This document shows, in pieces, positions 17,305 through 27,035 of a stretch of 64,000 nucleotides of DNA. The DNA lies in NCBI GenBank assembly GCA_046297495.1, contig JBKBIP010000028.1, forward strand, positions 1 to 64,000, given 5' to 3'. The stretch comes from JBKBIP01 sp046297495. GTDB taxonomy: Bacteria; Planctomycetota; Planctomycetia; Gemmatales; Gemmataceae. The notes below the pieces were generated by a model, which was not told the DNA's origin, ran no database searches, and saw nothing but the letters and a program-made list of their open reading frames with translations. Positions within the stretch are counted from its first letter, which is position 1, and every line of letters starts with the position of its first letter. The translations under genes were made by a program, and so were the position numbers.

Positions 17305-18297
17305 GTGAACTCTTCTCCATCGCGCATGCGCATTCTCATCACGGGAATCACGGGTTTCGTGGGCGGCCATCTGGCCGAGGCGCTCCTCGACCGTGCCGGC
17401 GTCGAAGTGCATGGCCTGTCGCGGCGCGGCATCTGGCCAGAGGAATGGCAGCATTTGCACGGCAAGGCCGTCTTGCACCCGTGCGATCTGTGCCAACAAG
17501 CGGAGATTGCCCGCGTGCTGGCCGAGGTGCGACCGGAGCGCATCTTTCATTTGGCCGGCTACGCGCACGTGGGGCGCTCCTTTCAAGATGCCTGGGCGGC
17601 TTGGGATGGCAATTTGACCGCGACCTTGGCCTTGTACGAAGCCGTGGTGCATAGCGGCGCCAAGCCACGCATCGTATTCGTCGGCAGTAGTCATGTCTAT
17701 GGCAATCCCGAACCGCCCGATCAGGTTTTCGACGAAACTTGCCTGTTGCGGCCGGTCAGCCCCTATGCCAGCAGCAAAGCGGCGGCGGACTTGGCCAGCT
17801 TTCAATACACCCAAGCTCCTGGTTTGGACATTGTCCGCGCTCGCCCCTTGAATCACATTGGACCGCGCCAATCGGCCCAGTATGCCCTTCCTCATTTCGC
17901 CAGCCAAATCGCCGCCATCGAGCAGGGGTCGCGCCCGCCCGTGGTCGAAACGGGCAATCTCGATGCCTGCCGCGATCTGACGGATGTGCGGGACGTGGTC
18001 CAGGCCTATTTGCTCTTGATGGACCAAGGACGCCGCGGTGCCGCCTACAATATCGGCAGCGGCCAAGTCGTGTCCATGCAGGAAGTATTACAGCGCCTGC
18101 TCGCCTTATCATGCGTGCAGGTGGAAGTGCGGCGCCAAGTCGAGGCCATGCGCCCCGCCGACGCGCCCACCATTCGGCTCAGCGCCGCCAAACTGCGGCG
18201 TGAAACTGGCTGGACACCGCGCTATTCTCTCGATCAAACATTGGAAGATATATTGCGCTATTGGCGCTCGGTGACGCAGGCGGCCCTCAGCATTTAG
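17305..18297 (+). CDS. NAD-dependent epimerase/dehydratase, probable GDP-4-keto-6-deoxymannose reductase
   Basis: A 330-aa extended short-chain dehydrogenase: ILITGITGFVGGHLAEALL (Rossmann glycine motif), HLAGYAHVGRSFQD, VGSSHVYGNP and YASSK with Y154 and K158. HVGRSFQDAW and the RPLNHIGPRQS segment resemble the Rmd (GDP-D-rhamnose-forming) reductases. Because it directly follows gmd, it most likely reduces the Gmd product; a 4-epimerase role cannot be excluded. GTG at 17305 with GAGG 9 bases upstream is preferred, while ATG at 17326 lacks a ribosome site. It belongs to the polysaccharide block. Confidence 0.8.
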   Translation: MNSSPSRMRILITGITGFVGGHLAEALLDRAGVEVHGLSRRGIWPEEWQHLHGKAVLHPCDLCQQAEIARVLAEVRPERIFHLAGYAHVGRSFQDAWAAWDGNLTATLALYEAVVHSGAKPRIVFVGSSHVYGNPEPPDQVFDETCLLRPVSPYASSKAAADLASFQYTQAPGLDIVRARPLNHIGPRQSAQYALPHFASQIAAIEQGSRPPVVETGNLDACRDLTDVRDVVQAYLLLMDQGRRGAAYNIGSGQVVSMQEVLQRLLALSCVQVEVRRQVEAMRPADAPTIRLSAAKLRRETGWTPRYSLDQTLEDILRYWRSVTQAALSI

Positions 18298-18341
18298 CGG
18301 GTGAGCCGCTGGCGAGCCATTCAGAAACGAGAAGATTCACC

Positions 18342-19640
18342 ATGCAAATCGCGGTCATCGGCACGGGTTACGTCGGCTTAGTGACGGCTACCTGTCTGGC
18401 GGAGAGCGGCAACGACGTGCTTGGCATCGACAAGGATGCCGGCAAGATTCGCGTTTTAGAGGAAGGCAGGCTGCCGATCTATGAACCGGGCTTGCTGGAG
18501 CTGGTCGAGCGCAATTGCCGCGAGGGGCGGCTCCGCTTCACCACGGATTTGGCCGCTGGTGTTTATCCGGCCCAGCTCATCTTCATCGCGGTCGGCACAC
18601 CGCAAGGGGACAACGGCGCGGCGGACTTGAGTAATCTGTGGGCGGTTGCCGATGCCATCGCCCAAGTGGCCAGCGGTCCGAAAATCGTGGTGATCAAGAG
18701 CACGGTGCCTGTTGGCACCAACCGCAAAGTGGCCGAGCGTCTGGCCGCGCTGGGCCGCGCGGACATCGATGTCGCCAGCAACCCGGAATTCCTCAAGGAA
18801 GGGGCGGCGGTCGAGGACTTCATGAAACCGGATCGTGTCGTGGTCGGCGTGCGCCGGCCCGAAGTGGGGGAAGTGTTGCACGAACTGTACGCCCCCTTCC
18901 TCCGCACCGAACGTCCTTTCTTGGTTATGTCTCCGGAAAGCGCCGAGATGACCAAGTATGCCGCCAATGCCATGCTGGCCGCCAAGATTAGTTTCATCAA
19001 CGAAATGGCCAACCTGTGCGAGCGGATGGAAGCGGATATTAACGAGGTGCGCCGCGGCATCGGCCACGATGAACGCATCGGCTTCCAGTTCTTGTTTCCG
19101 GGGGCGGGATATGGGGGTAGTTGCTTTCCCAAAGACGTGCGGGCCCTGCTGGCCATGGCCGAGGAATTGGACGTGCCGTTGCACCTGATGAGCGCCGTGG
19201 ATAAGGTCAACGACGCGCAAAAACGCGTGTTGTTCCACAAGATCACCAAACACTATGGATCGTCTCTCAAGGATAAGACCTTGGCTATCTGGGGCTTGTC
19301 ATTCAAGCCGCGCACCGATGACATCCGCGAGGCCCCCGCTTTGCGCTTGATCGATGCCTTGCTGGCGGAAGGGGTGCGGCTGCGCGTTCATGATCCCGCC
19401 GCCTTGGCCAATGTCCGCGCCTTGTACGGGGACCGGCTCATTTATTGTGATAAACCCTATGGAGCGCTGGAAGGAGCGGACGGTCTTGCCATCGTCACCG
19501 AATGGCAGCAGTTTCGTCATCCGGATTTTGAAATCATCCGCCGCCTGCTCTCGGAACCCGTGATTTTCGATGGCCGAAACCTGTATGAGCCGAAACAAAT
19601 GGCCCAATGGGGCTTCACCTACTATTCCATTGGGCGATGA
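18342..19640 (+). CDS. ugd: UDP-glucose 6-dehydrogenase
   Basis: A 432-aa enzyme of the UDP-glucose/GDP-mannose dehydrogenase family. It begins MQIAVIGTGYVGLVTATCLAESGNDV (NAD-binding), contains the family signatures STVPVGTNRKV, SNPEFLKEGAAVEDFMKPDRVVVG and SPESAEMTKYAANAMLAAKISF, and has the catalytic Cys261 in GYGGSCFPKD. It oxidises UDP-glucose to UDP-glucuronate, a precursor for acidic polysaccharides. The start at ATG 18342 matches family N-termini. It follows the reductase by 44 bases. A GDP-mannose 6-dehydrogenase specificity is the main alternative. Confidence 0.92.
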   Translation: MQIAVIGTGYVGLVTATCLAESGNDVLGIDKDAGKIRVLEEGRLPIYEPGLLELVERNCREGRLRFTTDLAAGVYPAQLIFIAVGTPQGDNGAADLSNLWAVADAIAQVASGPKIVVIKSTVPVGTNRKVAERLAALGRADIDVASNPEFLKEGAAVEDFMKPDRVVVGVRRPEVGEVLHELYAPFLRTERPFLVMSPESAEMTKYAANAMLAAKISFINEMANLCERMEADINEVRRGIGHDERIGFQFLFPGAGYGGSCFPKDVRALLAMAEELDVPLHLMSAVDKVNDAQKRVLFHKITKHYGSSLKDKTLAIWGLSFKPRTDDIREAPALRLIDALLAEGVRLRVHDPAALANVRALYGDRLIYCDKPYGALEGADGLAIVTEWQQFRHPDFEIIRRLLSEPVIFDGRNLYEPKQMAQWGFTYYSIGR

Positions 19641-19687
19641 CAGGCTTATGAGCTGATGCGGCGCGCGCCAGCGCCTGTGGCTGCGGA

Positions 19688-21334
19688 ATGAACCAATCTT
19701 CCATCCCTTGCTTCCACTCCCTTATCGTTGTGATGTCTCACCGCCGCGAAATTTACGTGTTGCTCCTCGGCGCCCTTGCTTTCGCCGTCGCTTATGGCCA
19801 GGCACCGTTGTATTACTCGAATCAGCACCAGTATTTCTTGCACGGCTTGGCGCGAGCGGGGCATGGCGACCTGGATCGGGATTGGCTGGCCAATACTCTC
19901 GATCCCACGCCGTTGTTCACCGCGCTGGTGGCGACGACCTATCGCTTTCTGCCCGCCAGGGCTTTTCATATTTACTACGCGCTGCTGCAAGTTATTTATG
20001 TGTTCGCGCTGTACGGCGTCTTCGCGTATCTGGCCGGTGAACGCAAGACGCCGGGACGCCAGCTGGCGTTCCTCGCCGGGATGAGCGTCATCCACTCCGC
20101 CTTTTTGCGCTGGTTGTCGTTTCGCGTGTTGGATTGGGACTATCCCTGGTATTTCCAGGCCGGGGTCGCGGGGCAATATGTCCTCGGATCGATCTTTCAA
20201 CCTTCCACCTTCGGTGTCTTGTTGATCGTGGCCGTCGTCCTGGGGACTTGGGATCGACCGTTTCTTGCCGTGATAAGTGCTTGTCTGGCGGCGATCTTGC
20301 ACACGACCTACTTGCTGGGGGCGGCTTTGCTGACTGCCGCCGTTCAGTGCGTCTTGTGGACGCAGGGGCGACATCGACAAGCCATCCTTGCCGGCTTGCT
20401 GGGATTGTTGTTGGCGGCCCCGGTGGTGGCGTTCGTGGCCCTGACCTTCGCTCCCACCACGCCGAAGACGTTCACTGCCGCGCAGGATATTTTGGTGCGT
20501 ATTCGCATCCCTCATCATGCCATCGTCGCACGCTGGCTGGACCTGATCGCCGGTCTGCAAATTCTCTGGATCGTGTTGGCGATCTTCCTGGCGCGCGGCA
20601 CGCGCTTGGCCCCCTTGCTGGCGATCCCCTTGGTCCTGGGAGGGCTGCTGACGCTCATCCAGTTGGCGACCGGCAGCGCCACGCTCGCCTTGCTGTTCCC
20701 CTGGCGTTTCTCGGCGGTGTTGGTGCCGGTGGCGACGGCGGTCGTGGCGACGCGCCTGGTGCTACTCGGTGGCCGTTGGTTGGACAGTTGGCAAGCATCT
20801 GTTGCTTGCGTTGCCGTCATGGGCAGCTTGGCCTTGGCGGGATCGGCCATGGTGTACTGGCGTTTAGGATACCCGACCAACGACCGCGAGCTGCCATTAC
20901 TGGATTATGTCCACGCCCATAAGCAGCCAGGGGATGTGTACCTGATTCCCGTACGTATTCCCGACCTGGCGCGGGGGCCGCGCGGCTCACTGTCGAGCGA
21001 TTTCCGCCCGCCCCAAGACGATCAACTCCAAAAGCGTTTGATTCCCCCGGATTTACAACGCTTTCGACTGTACACCGGCGCTCCGCTTTACGTCGATTTC
21101 AAGTCGATTCCTTACCAGGATGTGGAGGTGCTGGAATGGGAAAACCGACTGCGCTGGGCGGAACGGATGTATCAAGGGATGCACTCCCAACGCTGGGACA
21201 TGGTGGAAGCGGAATTGCGTGACCGAGGGATCAGCCATGTCGTGATTCCCGCGCAGCTCTCGTGGCCGGGTAGGGAACCGGTGTTCGCGGATGATCTGTA
21301 TCAAGTCATTTCGCTGCGGGACGAAATAGAATGA
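19688..21334 (+). CDS. Large integral membrane protein with soluble C-terminus (DUF6798-like)
   Basis: A 548-aa protein with about ten hydrophobic helices between residues 20 and 410 (for example EIYVLLLGALAFAVAYG, LLIVAVVLGTW, LAGLLGLLLAAPVVAFVALTF, LLAIPLVLGGLLTLIQLATG) and a soluble end (about 410-548) with RLYTGAPLYVDFKSIPYQDVEVLEW. This resembles the DUF6798 membrane proteins seen beside exopolysaccharide and glycosyltransferase genes. ATG at 19733 (MSHRREIYVLL) is an alternative start. Its position after ugd suggests a role in surface glycan assembly; catalytic residues are not recognisable. Confidence 0.7.
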   Translation: MNQSSIPCFHSLIVVMSHRREIYVLLLGALAFAVAYGQAPLYYSNQHQYFLHGLARAGHGDLDRDWLANTLDPTPLFTALVATTYRFLPARAFHIYYALLQVIYVFALYGVFAYLAGERKTPGRQLAFLAGMSVIHSAFLRWLSFRVLDWDYPWYFQAGVAGQYVLGSIFQPSTFGVLLIVAVVLGTWDRPFLAVISACLAAILHTTYLLGAALLTAAVQCVLWTQGRHRQAILAGLLGLLLAAPVVAFVALTFAPTTPKTFTAAQDILVRIRIPHHAIVARWLDLIAGLQILWIVLAIFLARGTRLAPLLAIPLVLGGLLTLIQLATGSATLALLFPWRFSAVLVPVATAVVATRLVLLGGRWLDSWQASVACVAVMGSLALAGSAMVYWRLGYPTNDRELPLLDYVHAHKQPGDVYLIPVRIPDLARGPRGSLSSDFRPPQDDQLQKRLIPPDLQRFRLYTGAPLYVDFKSIPYQDVEVLEWENRLRWAERMYQGMHSQRWDMVEAELRDRGISHVVIPAQLSWPGREPVFADDLYQVISLRDEIE

Positions 21335-21391
21335 AGTGAAAGAGCGACGCCTTGCCGAAATGTGGCGAATCACCACCAGAACGCGGACCCC

Positions 21392-22327
21392 ATGAACGCC
21401 GATCCTTTTCAAGAGGCATTGATTTTGACCGGGCCGACAGGTTCCGGCAAAAGCGAGCTGGCCCTGGAGCTGGCCGAACGCTTGGGCGCGGAAATCGTAT
21501 CGATGGATTCGATGGCCCTGTATCGGGGCATGGACATCGGCACCGCCAAGCCTAGCCGAGAGGAACGGCAACGCGTCCCGCATCATTTGTTGGATGTGCT
21601 CGATCCGTGGCAGTCGGCCAGCGTGGCGTGGTGGTTGGAGCAAGCGGCGGCGTGTTGTCGGGAGATCGTGGCGCGGGGCCGGCGCGCCCTGATCGTCGGC
21701 GGTACCCCCCTTTACTTGAAAGCGGTCGTGTGCGGCCTGTTCGAGGGACCACCGGCCAATGAAGCGATTCGCCAACAGCTGAACGCGGAAGCGGAACAAT
21801 TCGGCAATGAATTTCTGCACGCCCGGTTGGCGCGAATTGACCCACGAACGGCACGCCGTCTGCATCGTAACGATGTGCGCCGCGTGGTGCGTGCCCTCGA
21901 AGTCTGGGAATTAACCGGCAAACCGATCAGCGCGTGGCAGCAACAGTGGACAAAAACAGTCCAATCCTGCTCCACTGATGATCAATGGCCGCGCGTCTTG
22001 TGCCTGGATGTGCCCCGCCCGGAGCTGTACCAACGCATTGATCAGCGCGTGGAACGCATGATCGCCGCGGGCTGGATTGAGGAAGTGCAAGCCTTGCGTC
22101 AACTGCCGCGACCATTGAGCAAGGAAGCCGCCCAAGCGCTGGGTTACAAGGAATGGTTCGCTTACTTGGACGGCCAAGCCACGCTGGCGGAAACCAAGGA
22201 ACGTATCCAGTCGCGCAGCCGTCAGTTCGCCAAACGGCAGCTCACCTGGTTTCGACACCTGCCGGGTTGTCGTTTCGCCGATAGAAAATTGACTTTTCTT
22301 TTGTGGGGATCGAAGATAGAGCAATAA
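21392..22327 (+). CDS. miaA: tRNA dimethylallyltransferase
   Basis: A 311-aa protein with the MiaA P-loop LTGPTGSGKSELALELAERL, the substrate motif SMDSMALYRGMDIGTAKPS, HHLLDVLDP, GGTPLYLKAV and RRVVRALEV, and the C-terminal ALGYKEW/RQFAKRQLTWFR signature. It transfers a dimethylallyl group to A37 of tRNAs reading UNN codons. ATG 21392 is chosen; GTG 21362 would add ten residues without family support. Length is normal. Confidence 0.95.
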   Translation: MNADPFQEALILTGPTGSGKSELALELAERLGAEIVSMDSMALYRGMDIGTAKPSREERQRVPHHLLDVLDPWQSASVAWWLEQAAACCREIVARGRRALIVGGTPLYLKAVVCGLFEGPPANEAIRQQLNAEAEQFGNEFLHARLARIDPRTARRLHRNDVRRVVRALEVWELTGKPISAWQQQWTKTVQSCSTDDQWPRVLCLDVPRPELYQRIDQRVERMIAAGWIEEVQALRQLPRPLSKEAAQALGYKEWFAYLDGQATLAETKERIQSRSRQFAKRQLTWFRHLPGCRFADRKLTFLLWGSKIEQ

Positions 22328-22378
22328 ATCATCCCCTGAGAGGGAGAAGGGGAAAAGCATTTAGCGATGGGGATTTGG

Positions 22379-22407
22379 TTGTGATCCGTCAGAGCACATG
22401 CTATAAA
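22379..22407 (+). promoter_or_regulatory. Extended -10 promoter for the FHA gene
   Basis: TTGTGA (22379-22384), 17 bases, then TATAAA (22402-22407) preceded by TG at 22399-22400. The start codon follows at 22443 with AGAGGT upstream. Confidence 0.6.
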
Positions 22408-22442
22408 ACAAAGGACATACGGCGTTTCCCAGAGGTAATCGA

Positions 22443-23186
22443 ATGGCAGGTTTAACCTTTCAAGTATTGGAGGGTGTCGATAAGGGACGCATCTTCCGCA
22501 ATCTCTCCACTCCCATCACCATTGGTCGAGAGGAAGGGAATGTCGTGCGTCTCAACGACGAACGAGTCAGCCGCTTTCATGCCAAGGTGCAAAGAGATAG
22601 CGAGGACATCATCTTAACTGATTTGGAAAGCACCAACGGCACGCGCGTCAATGGTTTGATCATCCAGATACGGCGGTTGCGGCCCGGCGACCGCGTGGGA
22701 GTCGGCCGTTCGTTGTTGCTGTATGGCTCCAATGAGGAAATCGCCGCTCGGATCGCGCGGTTGACGGGAGACAATCTCAAATCCCTCTTGGGTCAAACCG
22801 TGGGAAGCGGTTCGTTGGTGGACCCCGCCAGTTCTGCCACCGTTCGTGGCAATATGTTGAAAGCCTTGCCTCCCATGGCCGATGAGCACCCGCTGCGCTT
22901 GGACCCCAATGACGATCTCACGCAAGTCGATGGGGAATGGTATCTCGGCCAACAGCCGCTTCCCCCTCTGCCCAACAAACTGACCCCCAGCCAAGCCGCT
23001 CGCCTCGCGGAGATTTTGGATTTCCTCCACCAAGGCATTACCAGCGCGACCGAACACATCCGCACCAACGAGGAAAGCGCGCTCATCATCCTGAGCTTTG
23101 CCGACTGGCAGCAAATCTTGGCCGTGCAAATGCTTTTGGCTCGCTATTTGCGCGGCATCGCCGACCCGGACACCATGAATGAATGA
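22443..23186 (+). CDS. FHA-domain protein
   Basis: A 247-aa cytoplasmic protein with an N-terminal forkhead-associated domain (about 1-100): ITIGREEGNVVRLNDERVSRFHAKV and DLESTNGTRVNG contain the GR, S-x-x-H and NG residues that bind phosphothreonine. The C-terminal half (about 180-245) is helical and unassigned. It has its own promoter and precedes dnaE by 243 bases with a hairpin between. It probably reads phosphorylation by Ser/Thr kinases such as those in this window; the partner is unknown. Confidence 0.85.
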   Translation: MAGLTFQVLEGVDKGRIFRNLSTPITIGREEGNVVRLNDERVSRFHAKVQRDSEDIILTDLESTNGTRVNGLIIQIRRLRPGDRVGVGRSLLLYGSNEEIAARIARLTGDNLKSLLGQTVGSGSLVDPASSATVRGNMLKALPPMADEHPLRLDPNDDLTQVDGEWYLGQQPLPPLPNKLTPSQAARLAEILDFLHQGITSATEHIRTNEESALIILSFADWQQILAVQMLLARYLRGIADPDTMNE

Positions 23187-23307
23187 GCGGTGGCGGCCTG
23201 AAACGCCTTCCCACTCGATGCGAAAGGCGTAATCGGGACCACACGCTTCCATTCATCACGCTTTCATCGGTGGTTCAACGAACTTTCCAGCCGCTCTCCT
23301 GCCGATA

Positions 23308-23316
23308 TGGTACAAT
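23308..23316 (+). promoter_or_regulatory. Possible extended -10 element for dnaE
   Basis: TGGTACAAT at 23308-23316 fits an extended -10; no good -35 is visible. The start codon is 114 bases downstream. Confidence 0.35.
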
Positions 23317-23382
23317 TGTCTATGTTGGCGCCGGCCAACAGCGCTGCCTGATCCTCACGATCAGCGCGTGCCATGAATAAGC

Positions 23383-23409
23383 GACGCGGCTTACCCGCGT
23401 CGGGGTTTT
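23383..23409 (+). terminator. Hairpin with T-run upstream of dnaE
   Basis: GACGCGG (23383-23389) pairs with CCGCGTC (23395-23401), followed by GGGGTTTT. A second hairpin (TGATC/GATCA within 23341-23367) precedes it. It could end the FHA transcript or attenuate dnaE, since it lies between the candidate dnaE -10 and its start codon. Confidence 0.5.
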
Positions 23410-23429
23410 CTGGTTAGCATCACTCACCT

Positions 23430-26400
23430 ATGTCGGAACGACCGTTTGTTCATCTGCACTGTCATAGTCATTACAGTTTACTCGACGGCGCCAGCCGCAT
23501 TCCTGAGTTGGTGGCGCAGGCCAAGAAATTGGGCATGACCGCCCTGGCCCTGACCGATCACGGCAATCTGTTCGGCGCCATCGAGTTTTACCGGGAATGC
23601 CGAGCAGCGGGTATCAATCCGATCATCGGCTACGAGGCGTATGTCGCCCCTCAGCGCCGCACCGACCGCGAAGCGCGCCGCCGGGGAGAGGCAGGCTATC
23701 ACTTGACGTTGCTGGCCCGCGATGTGACCGGCTTTCACAATCTCATCCGGATGGCCTCCATCGCCTTCTTAGAGGGCTATCATTACGTGCCGCGCATCGA
23801 CAAGGAACTGCTGGCCGCCCACAAGGAAGGGATTATCTGCCTGAGCGGTTGCGCTTCCGGCGAGTTCAGCGAGTTGATCCTGAAAGATCAACTGGAGGAA
23901 GCCGCCAACCTGGCCCGCTGGTTCCATCAGCTGTTCGGCGACGATTTCTACATTGAGATTCAGAACAACGGCCTCGACTTGCAGCAGCGCTGCGCCGAGG
24001 GGGCCATCGACATCGCCAACGAGCTGGGTTTGCCGTTGGTGGCGACCAGCGACGCCCACTATTTATGTCAAGCCGATGCCGCCGCGCACGATGTGTTGCT
24101 GTGCATCAACACCAACAAGACGCGCACTGACCCTAACCGCATGCGCTACGGCAGCGATCAGTTTTACGTGCGCGCTCCGGAGGAGATGTACCAGCTCTTT
24201 CCCAACCATGCCGACGCCGTCAAGCGCACGCAGGAAATCGCCGATCGCTGCGCTATTCAGCTCGACTTCAAGAAACGGCATTTTCCGGTATTCACGCCTC
24301 CCGCCGGCAAGACGCCGGAAGATTACTTGCGCGAGCTGTGCTGGGCGGGATTGACGATGCGCTACGGTGACGATCCGCCACAGGCCGCCCGCGACCGGCT
24401 GGAACATGAGCTAGGCGTCATCTGCCGGATGGGATTCGCCAGCTATTTTCTGATCGTGTGGGATTTCGTGAATTACGCCGTCGAGAACGGCATCCCGTGC
24501 AGCGCCCGTGGGTCCGCCTGTGGCGCCATCGTTAGTTATGTGCTCCAACTCAGTCACGTCGATCCGCTGGAATACGACCTGCTGTTCGAGCGTTTCCTCG
24601 ACCCCAACCGCGGCGAGGCCCCCGATATTGACATCGACTTCTGCCAGGAGCGGCGAGAGGAAGTCATCGCTTACGTGCGCCGCAAGTACGGCGAGCCGAG
24701 CGTGGCCCAGATCGGCACCTTCGGCACCATGGCCGCCCGCGCCGCCGTGCGCGACGTGGGCCGGGTGTTGGACATCCCATTGGCACGAGTCGATCAGATC
24801 GCCAAGCTGATCCCGCAAACGCTGGGGATCACGCTCGACGACGCCTTACGCCACAACCCCGATCTGAAAAAAGAATATGACAACGATCCGCAAATCCGCG
24901 AGCTGATCGACATCGCCCGCAAGCTGGAAGGGACCAATCGCAACGCCGGCACCCATGCGGCAGGCGTGGTCATCGCCAACGGCCCGCTCATGAATTTCGT
25001 TCCGTTGCAGCGCGTCGTCCGCAAGGGGGACGACTCCGGCAGCAAGAGCGAGGCGGTCATCACCACGCAATGGGTCATGGGGGACCTGGAAAAAGTCGGC
25101 ATGCTCAAGATGGACTTCCTGGGCCTGCGCACCCTGACCCTGCTCGACAACGCCGTGCGCTTGATCGAGAAGACACGAGGCATCAAGCTTGATTTGCACA
25201 AGCTGCCGCTCGACGATGCCAAGACTTACGAGTTATTGCAACGCGGCGACGCCAAGGGAGTGTTTCAACTGGAATCGGAAGGGATTCGAGAATTGCTCAA
25301 ACGCCTCAAGCCGGACAATATCCGCGACCTAATCGCCTGCAACGCTCTCTATCGCCCTGGTCCTCTCGGCGGCGGCATGGTCGATGCCTATGTCAACCGC
25401 AAACATGGCCGGGAGAAGCCGGAATACCCGCACCCGATCATGGAGGAGATACTGAGTGAAACCCACGCCGTAATGTGCTATCAAGAGCAAATCATGCGCA
25501 TTCTCAACCGCTTGGGTGGCATTGAGTTGTCTAGCGCTTACGCTTGTATCAAAGCCATTAGTAAGAAGAAACAAGACATCATCGACCAACGCCGCGCCGA
25601 ATTTCTCCAAGGCGCCCAAGCGCGTGGGCTGAAGGAAGAAACCGCCAAGGAGATTTTCGACCTGATCACCTTCTTCGGGGGTTATGGTTTTAACAAATCG
25701 CATAGCGCCGCCTATGCCCACGTGGGTTATCAAACTGCCTATCTCAAAGCCAATTACACCCCCGAATTCATGGCCGCGTTGTTGTCCAGCGAGATTGAGG
25801 ACGGCAACAAGCGCGACATCATGGTCGAGCACATCGAGGATGCCCGGCGGTTGGGCTATCCGGTGCGGACGCCCAATATCAACACCAGCGCCGTTGAATT
25901 CACCGTGGTCGATGGGAAAATTGTCTTCGGCTTGACGGCGATTAAGGGGGTGGGGCGTGGGGCCGCCGAGGCCATCGTCGCCGCCCGTGAGGAAAAGGGA
26001 CCATTCACGGACATTTTCAACTTCTGTGAACGGATCGATCTGAAACTGGTGAGCCGGGCCGCCATCGAACGGCTCATCAAGGCCGGGACGTTCGATTGTT
26101 TCGGCGCCCATCGCGCGCAGCTCATGGCCGCCTTACCGCAGGCGCTGCAAGCAGCTGCCGAGCTGCAAAAAGACTTGCGCGTCGGCCAACGCAATTTCTT
26201 CGACGTGTTTGAAAACACCGACAATGACAACGACAAAACTGTCAGTCAATTGCCCAATGTGCCGCCCTGGAGCGATAGCGAGCAGCTCAAGTACGAGAAG
26301 GAGGCCCTGGATTTTTATTTCTCCAGCCATCCCTTGGCGGAGTTCGAGCAAGACCTGCGCACCTTCGCCACGCATCAGGTGAGCCAGCTGTCCCAACTGC

Positions 26401-26951
26401 CAGCGAACCAAGAAGTCATCCTGGGGGGCATGATCACACAGCTACGCTTTCAGAACACCAAGAAAGCCCGCAACGGCAACACGCGCTACGCTCGCTGCAA
26501 GCTGGAGGATTTCAGCGGCGCCGTGGAATGCGTGATGTGGCCCGACGACTTCGTGCGCTACAAGGACGAATTCACCGAGGACCGCGTCTGCTTCGTGAAG
26601 GGGATCGTGGAACGCAGCCGGGATGAACCGGGCTTGATCCTCAGCCGGGTCATGAGCGTCGAGCAAGGAAAACGGGAACTGGCCCGTGCCTTGGTGTTGT
26701 CGCTGAATGTGAATCTGCACGGCCCGGAGATCATCGACGCCCTGGCGCGTCTTTTGGAGCAGTCGCGCGGCAGCTGCCCGGTGTTTTTGGCGGTCACCGA
26801 CGCCGCCGGCAAGCGGGCCATTCTCAAAGTCAACGAACGCATCCGGGTCAATCCCGCCACGGTTTGTATCAATGACCTGGAAGACCTACTTGGCAAAGGT
26901 CGGGTAGCCTTCACCGGCATGAGCGCGAATGGCCGGAATGGGAAGACATAG
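23430..26951 (+). CDS. dnaE: DNA polymerase III subunit alpha
   Basis: A 1173-aa replicative polymerase of the DnaE class. The N-terminal PHP domain starts HLHCHSHYSLLDGASRIPEL with TALALTDHGNLFGAIEFY. The palm carries PDIDIDF with D401 and D403, and the third Asp is near 562 (KMDFLGLRTL). Fingers (GGYGFNKSHSAAYAHVGYQTAYLK), helix-hairpin-helix (about 820-890) and the OB fold (about 985-1070; VILGGMITQLRFQNTKKARNG) follow in the normal order. Length is that of DnaE1. It works in the replisome; no neighbouring replication genes are seen. Confidence 0.97.
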   Translation: MSERPFVHLHCHSHYSLLDGASRIPELVAQAKKLGMTALALTDHGNLFGAIEFYRECRAAGINPIIGYEAYVAPQRRTDREARRRGEAGYHLTLLARDVTGFHNLIRMASIAFLEGYHYVPRIDKELLAAHKEGIICLSGCASGEFSELILKDQLEEAANLARWFHQLFGDDFYIEIQNNGLDLQQRCAEGAIDIANELGLPLVATSDAHYLCQADAAAHDVLLCINTNKTRTDPNRMRYGSDQFYVRAPEEMYQLFPNHADAVKRTQEIADRCAIQLDFKKRHFPVFTPPAGKTPEDYLRELCWAGLTMRYGDDPPQAARDRLEHELGVICRMGFASYFLIVWDFVNYAVENGIPCSARGSACGAIVSYVLQLSHVDPLEYDLLFERFLDPNRGEAPDIDIDFCQERREEVIAYVRRKYGEPSVAQIGTFGTMAARAAVRDVGRVLDIPLARVDQIAKLIPQTLGITLDDALRHNPDLKKEYDNDPQIRELIDIARKLEGTNRNAGTHAAGVVIANGPLMNFVPLQRVVRKGDDSGSKSEAVITTQWVMGDLEKVGMLKMDFLGLRTLTLLDNAVRLIEKTRGIKLDLHKLPLDDAKTYELLQRGDAKGVFQLESEGIRELLKRLKPDNIRDLIACNALYRPGPLGGGMVDAYVNRKHGREKPEYPHPIMEEILSETHAVMCYQEQIMRILNRLGGIELSSAYACIKAISKKKQDIIDQRRAEFLQGAQARGLKEETAKEIFDLITFFGGYGFNKSHSAAYAHVGYQTAYLKANYTPEFMAALLSSEIEDGNKRDIMVEHIEDARRLGYPVRTPNINTSAVEFTVVDGKIVFGLTAIKGVGRGAAEAIVAAREEKGPFTDIFNFCERIDLKLVSRAAIERLIKAGTFDCFGAHRAQLMAALPQALQAAAELQKDLRVGQRNFFDVFENTDNDNDKTVSQLPNVPPWSDSEQLKYEKEALDFYFSSHPLAEFEQDLRTFATHQVSQLSQLPANQEVILGGMITQLRFQNTKKARNGNTRYARCKLEDFSGAVECVMWPDDFVRYKDEFTEDRVCFVKGIVERSRDEPGLILSRVMSVEQGKRELARALVLSLNVNLHGPEIIDALARLLEQSRGSCPVFLAVTDAAGKRAILKVNERIRVNPATVCINDLEDLLGKGRVAFTGMSANGRNGKT

Positions 26952-27035
26952 CCCCGGAGCCAGACGCGCTATTGTCTCCGAGCGCGAACCGATGAATCGC
27001 CATGATGGGAATAAGCCGATGTGATACACTCCCCC